A DNA stretch of 5,548 bases, taken from Lachnospiraceae bacterium UBA1718 (GTDB lineage: Bacteria; Bacillota; Clostridia; Lachnospirales; Lachnospiraceae). Below the pieces are notes generated by a model, which saw only the letters and a list, made by a program, of their open reading frames with translations, was not told the origin of the DNA and ran no database searches. A program made the position numbers and the translations under genes. The DNA is taken from the NCBI GenBank assembly GCA_002317245.1, contig DCIU01000066.1, positions 6,433 through 11,980 on the forward strand. Direction: 5' to 3'. This document shows positions 1-4,935 of the stretch, one piece after another (position 1 is the first letter of the stretch; each line of letters opens with the position of its first letter).

Positions 1-75
1 ACGGAGGCTGAATTCAGAGAGATAGAGCAACTTGAGAAGACTAATTCATACGAGTTTAAGATTAGGAATATATAA
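1..75 (+). CDS. pxpB: 5-oxoprolinase subunit PxpB (KipI family), C-terminal fragment
   Basis: Only the last 24 codons and the TAA stop (73-75) are in the window; the gene starts upstream. The peptide begins TEAEFREIEQL and ends with a Tyr-Glu-Phe pattern near the C-terminus. This resembles the usual KipI/PxpB ending, where an E-rich helix follows the last strand. PxpB is the AHS1-domain subunit of the cytosolic ATP-dependent 5-oxoprolinase and pairs with PxpC. The TAA overlaps the pxpC ATG by one base (TAATG), the normal arrangement for this pair. The identification rests on position next to pxpC plus this short tail. An accessory protein cannot be excluded, but pxpB is by far the best reading. 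Confidence 0.8.
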   Translation, partial: TEAEFREIEQLEKTNSYEFKIRNI

Positions 76-1085
76 TGAGTATTATTTTTGTTAACAGTGG
101 TGTTCTTACAACAGTTCAGGACAGAGGACGAATGGGACATCAGCGCTATGGTTTCCATGTAAGCGGCGCTATGGATAAGAGAGCATACGAGATTGCCAAT
201 GTGCTAGTTGATAATTTCGAGCAGGAAGCGGTAATTGAGTTCGCTGTTATGGGACCTACAATTAAATTTACTGAAGATTCTGTAGTGGCTATTACAGGTG
301 CTGATTTCCAGCCAACCCTTAATGACGCTCCCGTGCCTATGTATCATGCAATTCAGATTCATAAGGGCGATGTACTGAAGCTTGGTTTCTCCAAGGATGG
401 TGTATGGGGCTATGTAGGCTTTGCTGGTGGAATTGATGTGCCGCCTGTAATGGGATCACGATCAACAGATATTAAGAGCGAGCTTGGTGGATATCAGGGA
501 AGGAAGATTGCTAATGGAGATGAACTTCCGATAGGTGGTAATATTCCAACACTCCTTCATCTTGAGAAGAGAGTATATGATAAGCCTGTATATGCCAGTC
601 CGGTTAGCAAGATAAGAGTAGTGCTTGGACCTCAGGATGACTACTTTACAATGGGTGGACTTAGTACATTCTTGGGAAGTGAATACGAAGTGACTAACCA
701 GTGTGACAGAATGGGCTACAGATTAAGTGGCGAGACCATTGCACATAATGAGAATGGTGCTGATATTATATCGGACGGTATTGCTTATGGTTCTATCCAG
801 GTTCCATCCCAGGGTCAGCCAATTGTTCTTCTTTCAGACAGACAGACAACTGGTGGATACACCAAGATTGCTACAGTAATTGGTAGGGATATTCCTAAGT
901 TTGTTCAGAGAAAGCCTGGAGAGAAGGTAGTATTCGAAGCTGTATCTGTAGAAGAGGCACAGAGACTATATATCGAAGAGTTTAATGAATTCCAGGCACT
1001 TAGAGACAAGATTAAGGGAATTAACACTGGATTCGCAGCACTTAAGCTTTTCTTTAAGAAGACATTCAAGATGGGAGGATATTGA
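75..1085 (+). CDS. pxpC: 5-oxoprolinase subunit PxpC (KipA / AHS2 family)
   Basis: Subunit C of the ATP-dependent 5-oxoprolinase (5-oxo-L-proline + ATP + water to L-glutamate + ADP + Pi), acting in the cytosol with PxpA and PxpB. It is 336 aa, a normal length for the family. Visible hallmarks are TTVQDRGRMGHQRYG at about residues 12-26, SGAMD at 30-34, AITGADF at 72-78, GFAGGIDVPPVMGSRSTD at 115-132, VVLGPQDDYF near 183, and the late block around QVPSQGQPIVLLSDRQTTGG. Databases often call this family 'biotin-dependent carboxyltransferase' from its likeness to urea carboxylase, and B. subtilis KipA was first described as a KipI antagonist. The ATG at 75 overlaps the pxpB stop and has a weak AGGA site at 64-67, so coupling to pxpB translation is likely. 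The last ~25 residues are basic and hydrophobic (LKLFFKKTFK). Confidence 0.95.
   Translation: MSIIFVNSGVLTTVQDRGRMGHQRYGFHVSGAMDKRAYEIANVLVDNFEQEAVIEFAVMGPTIKFTEDSVVAITGADFQPTLNDAPVPMYHAIQIHKGDVLKLGFSKDGVWGYVGFAGGIDVPPVMGSRSTDIKSELGGYQGRKIANGDELPIGGNIPTLLHLEKRVYDKPVYASPVSKIRVVLGPQDDYFTMGGLSTFLGSEYEVTNQCDRMGYRLSGETIAHNENGADIISDGIAYGSIQVPSQGQPIVLLSDRQTTGGYTKIATVIGRDIPKFVQRKPGEKVVFEAVSVEEAQRLYIEEFNEFQALRDKIKGINTGFAALKLFFKKTFKMGGY
1073..1078 (+). promoter_or_regulatory. Ribosome binding site that fixes the ycsI start
   Basis: GGGAGG lies inside the last codons of pxpC, six bases before the ATG at 1085. That spacing favours the ATG over the in-frame TTG at 1082. It also gives the TGATG stop/start overlap that mirrors the TAATG at the pxpB/pxpC joint. 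Confidence 0.75.
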
Positions 1086-1873
1086 TGGACTATAAGACAA
1101 TGACACCTAAGGAAGCCAGAATGCTTATTCGTGAAGGTAAGATTACCACACACACTTCTGGCATGTGTCCTGGATATGCCCAGGCTAATCTTGCAGTACT
1201 TCCTAAGGATCTTGCTTATGACTTCCTCTTATTTACCCAGAGGAATCCTAAGCCTTGTCCAATCTTAGAGGTTGGCGATGTTGGATCAAGGAAGCTTAAC
1301 TTTATCGCTGAGGATTGTGATATAGCCAGAGATATTCCTAAGTACAGAATCTATGAGAAGGGTATTCTTAAGGGAGAGTACGAGGACGTATCAGACTTCT
1401 GGAGAGATGATTTGGTTCCATTTCTTATCGGTTGCAGCTTCTCCTTCGAATCAGAAATGATAGATGCTGGTATGGAGATTAGACACAATACAATGGGACG
1501 CAATGTACCAATGTATATTACTAATATTGAGACTACACCAGCTGGAATATTCCATGGACCTACAACAGTATCTATGAGACCAGTTCCATATGATCAGATT
1601 GTTAAGGCTGTTAAGGTTACAGGAGCTATGCCACAGGTACATGGAGCTCCAATTCATATTGGCGATCCTGCAGCTATTGGAATTAAGGACATTATGAAGC
1701 CAGACTTCGGAGATCCTGTTGATATCTATCCTGGTGAAGTTCCAGTATTCTGGGCCTGTGGAGTTACACCACAGTCAGTACTTATGAGCATTAAGCCAGA
1801 CTTTGTTATTACACATTCTCCAGGATATATGCTCATTACAGATGTTAAGAATGTAGATCTTAAATATAAGTAA
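1085..1873 (+). CDS. YcsI/DUF1445 putative hydro-lyase, D-glutamate cyclase-related
   Basis: A 262-aa cytosolic protein of the YcsI family, called 'putative hydro-lyase' in databases. Family blocks are all present: TSGMCPGYAQANLAVLP at residues 24-40, FTQRNPKPCPILEVGD at 50-65, FLIGCSFSFE at 113-122, NIETTPAGIFHGPTTVSMRP at 147-166, HGAPIHIGDP at 186-195, PVFWACGVTPQ at 220-230, and THSPGYMLITD at 243-253. The related domain of mammalian mitochondrial DGLUCY converts D-glutamate to 5-oxo-D-proline by dehydration, so a cyclase role next to 5-oxoprolinase genes is plausible. Activity of this bacterial protein is inferred, not shown. The start is ATG 1085, one base into the pxpC stop; the TTG at 1082 would add only one residue. 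It lies between pxpC and pxpA in the same transcription unit. B. subtilis ycsI has the same neighbours. Confidence 0.88.
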   Translation: MDYKTMTPKEARMLIREGKITTHTSGMCPGYAQANLAVLPKDLAYDFLLFTQRNPKPCPILEVGDVGSRKLNFIAEDCDIARDIPKYRIYEKGILKGEYEDVSDFWRDDLVPFLIGCSFSFESEMIDAGMEIRHNTMGRNVPMYITNIETTPAGIFHGPTTVSMRPVPYDQIVKAVKVTGAMPQVHGAPIHIGDPAAIGIKDIMKPDFGDPVDIYPGEVPVFWACGVTPQSVLMSIKPDFVITHSPGYMLITDVKNVDLKYK

Positions 1874-1903
1874 ATCGCAGAAGGTTTACGGAAAGAGGTA
1901 TAT

Positions 1904-2671
1904 ATGTATTCAGTAGATTTGAATTCTGACCTTGGCGAGAGCTTCGGTAATTATAAGATTGGGAATGATGATCTGATTATTCCGCTTGTTACATCGGCCA
2001 ATGTTGCCTGTGGTTATCACGCATCTGATCCAGTTGTAATGGATAAGACTATTAAGATGGCTGCAGAGGCAGGAATTGGTGTAGGTGCTCATCCAGGCTA
2101 CCCAGATTTAATGGGATTTGGCAGGAGAAACATGGTAGTGACTCCAGATGAGGCTAAGGCATATGTTGCTTACCAGCTGGGCGCGCTATCAGCCTTTACT
2201 AAGAAGTATGGCGTTCCTATTCAGCACTGCAAGCCACACGGAGCACTCTATAATATGGCAGGTAAGGATTATGCACTAGCTAAGGCAATCTGCGAGGCAG
2301 TGTATGATTTTGATCCTAATATTATTCTTCTTGGTTTGACAGGAAGCGAGCTTATTAATGCAGCCAAGGATACTGGCCTTAGGGCTTGCAATGAATTCTT
2401 CGCTGACAGAGCCTACGAAGAGGATGGCTCACTTGTAAACAGGAAGAAGGAAGGTGCCATGATTCATGATGAGGCTCTTGCAGTAGACAGAGTTATCAGA
2501 GTTATCAAGGAGAAGAAAGTCACTGCTATTACAGGCAATGACATCGAGCTTTCAATCGATTCCATCTGTGTACACGGAGATGGGGCGAAGGCTCTTGAAT
2601 TTGTTAAGAAGATACTGGGCAGACTTAAGGAAGAGGGAATTGCAACAGTATCACTTAAGGATAAAATATAG
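1904..2671 (+). CDS. pxpA: 5-oxoprolinase subunit PxpA (YcsF / LamB family)
   Basis: Subunit A of the ATP-dependent 5-oxoprolinase, a 255-aa cytosolic protein with the beta/alpha-barrel fold shared with polysaccharide deacetylases. Diagnostic blocks are VDLNSDLGESFG (4-15), SANVACGYHASDP (31-43), GVGAHPGYPDLMGFGRR (59-75), HCKPHGALYN (108-117), the E-F-F-ADR-Y segment followed by DGSLVNR, and a C-terminal SICVHGDGAKALE. The Asp and His residues of these blocks (D5, D9, H39, H63, H112) are in place, so the protein looks intact. It starts at ATG 1904, with AGAGG at 1894-1898 five bases upstream. The gap to ycsI is only 30 bp and holds no terminator, so it is read as part of the same operon. Length and motifs match the family throughout. 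Confidence 0.95.
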   Translation: MYSVDLNSDLGESFGNYKIGNDDLIIPLVTSANVACGYHASDPVVMDKTIKMAAEAGIGVGAHPGYPDLMGFGRRNMVVTPDEAKAYVAYQLGALSAFTKKYGVPIQHCKPHGALYNMAGKDYALAKAICEAVYDFDPNIILLGLTGSELINAAKDTGLRACNEFFADRAYEEDGSLVNRKKEGAMIHDEALAVDRVIRVIKEKKVTAITGNDIELSIDSICVHGDGAKALEFVKKILGRLKEEGIATVSLKDKI

Positions 2672-2687
2672 TAGGGCATAAGCCTTA
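2672..2687 (+). other. Small intercistronic hairpin between pxpA and the transporter gene
   Basis: TAGGGC and GCCTTA can pair (one G-T wobble) around an ATAA loop, directly after the pxpA stop. There is no T-tract, so it is not a terminator. It might mark a processing or stability boundary. The stem is short enough to be chance. Confidence 0.25.
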
Positions 2688-2699
2688 CGAGGTTTAATT

Positions 2700-2706
2700 A
2701 AGGAGG
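2700..2706 (+). promoter_or_regulatory. Very strong ribosome binding site of the NRAMP-like gene
   Basis: AAGGAGG is a perfect Shine-Dalgarno core, eight bases before the ATG at 2715. It is clearly stronger than the sites before pxpC (AGGA) and pxpA (AGAGG). This suggests the transporter is translated at a higher rate than the enzymes from the same message. Confidence 0.8.
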
Positions 2707-2714
2707 GAGACTAT

Positions 2715-3962
2715 ATGTCAAAATTCACTGAGAGAATGAAGAACATTGGTCCTGGTGCTTTGGTAGCAGCAGCTTTTATCGGACCTGGTACAGTTACTAC
2801 TTGTACTAAGTCAGGTGCTAGTTCTGGATACACATTACTCTGGGCAATGCTTTTCTCGACAATCGCAACTATCGTATTCCAGGAGATGTCAGCAAGACTT
2901 GGTATTGTTACTAAGAAGGGCCTTGGTGAGAATATCCGTGAGCAGATTGCTAATCCAATCCTTAAGTGGATCGCAATTGTAATTGTACTTGTAGCTATCT
3001 TCGTTGGTAACTGTGCATACGAGACAGGTAATATCACAGGTGGTATCCTTGGTATTAATGCTATTGTTCCTTCGCTTTCTAAGGTTGCAATCGTTATTGT
3101 TATAGCTGTTCTTGCGGCAGCACTTCTTTGGACAGGATCATATAAGGCAATTGAGAAGGTACTTACAGGTATTGTTATCGTAATGTCTTTTGTATTCATC
3201 GTTACAGCTATTGCTTCTAAGCCAGATTGGGCAGCTCTTTTCAAGGGTATGTTCACACCTTCTTTTGGTGAGAATAACCTTATGACAGTAGTTGGCCTTA
3301 TTGGTACAACAGTAGTTCCTTACAACCTTTTCTTACATGCTTCATCATCTTCAGAGAGATGGACATCAGGTAGCAAGGAAGACGTTGTTAATGCAAGAAT
3401 CGATTCTATTATCTCAATCGGTCTTGGTGGTATCGTATCAATGGCAATTATCGTAGCAGCTTCAGCTAACCTCTATGGTACAGGTGTTGAGGTTTCTAAC
3501 GGTGCTGATATGGCACTTGCAGTTGAGCCAATCCTTGGTTCATGGGCTAAGTGGTTCATCGCTATCGGCCTTCTTGCAGCTGGTTTCACATCAGCTATTA
3601 CAGCTCCTTTATCAGCAGCATTCGCAACACAGGGTGCTCTTGGTATGAAGAAGGATATGAAGGACATGAAGTTCAGAGCTATCTGGCTTGTAGTTATTCT
3701 TCTTGGTGCTGTACTTGCAATCACACTTGGTAAGTCTCCAACAGAGCTTATCCTTGTTGCTCAGGCAGCTAACGCAATCATCTTACCTCTTATTGCATTC
3801 TTCGTTATCTACTGTGTTAACTCTAAGAAGACAATGGGAGAGTTCAAGAACGGTATCATCAGCAATATCCTTGGTGTAGTTATCATCATCGTATGCTGCT
3901 TCATCTGCTACCGTAACTTTACAGGCTTCTTAACATCACTTTCTAATCTTATCAACGGCTGA
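2715..3962 (+). CDS. NRAMP-fold (SLC11-like) membrane transporter lacking the metal-site residues, YcsG-like
   Basis: A 415-aa integral membrane protein with about 11 predicted helices (roughly 12-32, 39-60, 84-104, 123-140, 149-167, 190-210, 232-254, 272-303, 321-339, 344-368, 381-400). It is recognisable as NRAMP from GPG at 12-14, GYTLLW at 38-43, SARLGIVTKKGLGE at 59-72 and NLFLH at 204-208. Canonical members bind Mn/Fe through DPGN in TM1 and MPHN in TM6. Here those read GPGT (23-26) and VPYN (201-204), so the Asp, Asn, Met and first His are all replaced. E103 and Q350 may fall at the TM3 acidic and TM10 Gln positions. It follows pxpA by 43 bp with a perfect SD. B. subtilis has an NRAMP-family gene (ycsG) in its equivalent cluster. 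Uptake of 5-oxoproline or a related compound is inference; a divergent metal transporter is the alternative. Tandem stops TGA-TAG end the gene. Confidence 0.85.
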   Translation: MSKFTERMKNIGPGALVAAAFIGPGTVTTCTKSGASSGYTLLWAMLFSTIATIVFQEMSARLGIVTKKGLGENIREQIANPILKWIAIVIVLVAIFVGNCAYETGNITGGILGINAIVPSLSKVAIVIVIAVLAAALLWTGSYKAIEKVLTGIVIVMSFVFIVTAIASKPDWAALFKGMFTPSFGENNLMTVVGLIGTTVVPYNLFLHASSSSERWTSGSKEDVVNARIDSIISIGLGGIVSMAIIVAASANLYGTGVEVSNGADMALAVEPILGSWAKWFIAIGLLAAGFTSAITAPLSAAFATQGALGMKKDMKDMKFRAIWLVVILLGAVLAITLGKSPTELILVAQAANAIILPLIAFFVIYCVNSKKTMGEFKNGIISNILGVVIIIVCCFICYRNFTGFLTSLSNLING

Positions 3963-3990
3963 TAGAAGCTTAATATTTTAACAATAATTT

Positions 3991-4025
3991 AGAGCTTGCT
4001 GTCTTTGATGGCAGGCTCTATTTTT
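3991..4025 (+). terminator. Rho-independent terminator of the pxp operon
   Basis: AGAGCTTGCTGTC (3991-4003) pairs with GATGGCAGGCTCT (4007-4019) over 13 bp, with three G-T wobbles, around a TTT loop. It is followed by A and then five T (4021-4025). It lies 28 bases after the transporter stop codon, so it is well placed to end the pxp transcript. The next gene's ribosome binding site begins on the base after the T-tract. Confidence 0.88.
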
Positions 4026-4030
4026 GAGGT
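4026..4030 (+). promoter_or_regulatory. Ribosome binding site deciding the TauE/SafE start
   Basis: GAGGT sits five bases before the ATG at 4036. An in-frame TTG at 4024 would overlap this site and lie within the terminator T-tract, so it is rejected as the start. Confidence 0.75.
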
Positions 4031-4035
4031 GCCAA

Positions 4036-4752
4036 ATGGAATACTTTTTATTTGCATTAATACTGGCATTGGCCAATATTGTGCAGGCAATAACTGGCTT
4101 TGCAGGTGGTCCGCTTGCTATGCCGCCATCTATCGCATTAGTAGGAATAAGTGATGCCAAAGCTTCAATTACACTTATTTTTCTCCTGTCTACTGCGGTA
4201 ATTACGTTTACTAATATCAAGTACATTAATCCTAAGAAACTGGGAATTATGATTCTTTTCATGGTTATCGGTATGATACCGGGATTATGGCTATATGACA
4301 GACTTCCAACCAGAATTCTGATGATTGTATATGGAGTAATTGTTGTTGGAATAGGAATCTGGAAGCTCCTGGGTAAGGGCAAGCCGGTGGATAATAAGTA
4401 TCTGGGATTCTTAGCCCTTATTATGGCGGGAGCCATGCAGGGAATGTTTACAAGCGGTGGCCCATTCCTGGCTCTCTATGCAACGGTTGCTATTAGCGAG
4501 AAGAAAGAGTTCAGAGCAACAGTATCGGCGGTATGGACAATTCTAAATGTTTATCTGTGCTACAACATGTATTCTCAGGGGATGTACAATGCTAAGGCTA
4601 TCAATCTGACCCTGGTTTCAATCATTCCTGTGGCAGCAGCGATAGTAATAGGTAATATTATTAATAAGAAGATTAAACAGGAGACCTTTATTAAGCTTGT
4701 GTATGTTCTTCTGATTGTATCGGGCGGCATACTTCTTCTTAATGCAATATAA
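4036..4752 (+). CDS. TauE/SafE (DUF81) family membrane transporter
   Basis: A 238-aa, very hydrophobic protein with about 7-8 membrane segments and the family's two-fold internal repeat. The N-terminal half has IVQAITGFAGGPLAMP at residues 15-30. The C-terminal half has the matching AMQGMFTSGGPFLALY at 133-148. It ends with the usual KLVYVLLIVSGGILLLN helix (220-236). Members export or import small organic or sulfur anions such as sulfite, sulfoacetate or related sulfonates; many have no known substrate, and none can be assigned here. It starts at ATG 4036. It lies 73 bp after the NRAMP-like gene, but the terminator lies between them, and no convincing promoter is visible in that gap. Expression may rely on read-through. 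Its codons favour ATT/ATA for Ile, unlike the upstream transporter and pckA. Confidence 0.85.
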   Translation: MEYFLFALILALANIVQAITGFAGGPLAMPPSIALVGISDAKASITLIFLLSTAVITFTNIKYINPKKLGIMILFMVIGMIPGLWLYDRLPTRILMIVYGVIVVGIGIWKLLGKGKPVDNKYLGFLALIMAGAMQGMFTSGGPFLALYATVAISEKKEFRATVSAVWTILNVYLCYNMYSQGMYNAKAINLTLVSIIPVAAAIVIGNIINKKIKQETFIKLVYVLLIVSGGILLLNAI

Positions 4753-4779
4753 CTATTAAATAAGTATAAAAATCGTGGG

Positions 4780-4807
4780 ATTTCCTAGGTATTTCATATA
4801 ATATTTC
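4780..4807 (+). repeat. Three ATTTC repeats, one helical turn apart, upstream of the pckA -35
   Basis: ATTTC occurs at 4780-4784, 4791-4795 and 4803-4807, phased by 11 and 12 bases and ending directly before TTGACA. Phased short repeats next to a -35 box can be activator sites or UP-like elements. The unit is only five bases in AT-rich DNA, so chance is a real possibility. Confidence 0.25.
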
Positions 4808-4839
4808 TTGACATTAAGGTCGGGATAAAATACTATAAT
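4808..4839 (+). promoter_or_regulatory. Sigma-A type promoter of pckA
   Basis: A perfect -35 box TTGACA is at 4808-4813. The best-spaced -10 is TACTAT at 4831-4836 (17-bp spacer, 4 of 6 matches). A perfect TATAAT overlaps it at 4834-4839 but would give a 20-bp spacer. Either way transcription should start near 4842-4847, leaving a leader of about 90 bases before the pckA ATG. Confidence 0.7.
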
Positions 4840-4861
4840 TATGGCTCAAAATGAATTTGGG

Positions 4862-4888
4862 CTGATTCTGATGTGAGTCAGAATCCAG
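4862..4888 (+). promoter_or_regulatory. Hairpin with GNRA tetraloop in the pckA leader
   Basis: GATTCTGAT (4864-4872) and GTCAGAATC (4877-4885) form a 9-bp stem. Eight pairs are perfect, and a T-G wobble closes a GTGA loop (4873-4876). With one bulged C (4886) the stem extends by two more pairs to 4862-4888. No T-tract follows, so it is not a terminator. It lies about 50 bases upstream of the start codon and leaves the AGAGG ribosome site (4923-4927) free. It could stabilise the mRNA or bind a regulator, or act at DNA level as an operator with 8-bp arms. I recognise no named riboswitch. Confidence 0.6.
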
Positions 4889-4935
4889 AGGCAATATAGC
4901 GTAATGCTAAAATATAAAAGAAAGAGGTAAAAAAA

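Noticed and set aside
1082..1084. TTG start for ycsI
   Set aside because: It would add one residue. ATG 1085 has ideal spacing from GGGAGG and makes the usual one-base overlap.
2711..3256. 181-aa open frame on the minus strand
   Set aside because: It mirrors the NRAMP-like gene. Its composition (runs of Ile, Thr, Ala) is what the reverse of a membrane-protein gene yields, and no family motif is seen.
3966..3990. Possible promoter for the TauE gene (TAATAT, AATAAT)
   Set aside because: There are AT-rich -10 look-alikes but no -35 match at a suitable distance, and the resulting RNA would begin just before or inside the terminator hairpin.
4024..4035. Upstream TTG start for the TauE/SafE gene
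   Set aside because: TTG overlaps the terminator T-tract and the GAGGT ribosome site itself. ATG 4036 is correctly spaced.
3978..4436. 152-aa open frame on the minus strand across the terminator and TauE gene
   Set aside because: It is antisense to a clear TauE/SafE gene, with no recognisable domain and no sensible context.
4770..4783. AAATC-GTGG-GATTT hairpin after the TauE gene as its terminator
   Set aside because: The stem is only 5 bp and no T-tract follows on the plus strand. On the minus strand T-rich sequence follows, but no minus-strand gene ends there.
4797..4802. A further TATAAT upstream of the pckA -35 box
   Set aside because: There is no -35 box at 16-18 bases upstream. It is likely part of the AT-rich upstream DNA.
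4897..4909. TAGC-GTAAT-GCTA mini-hairpin in the pckA leader
   Set aside because: A four-base-pair stem in AT-rich sequence is too weak to call.
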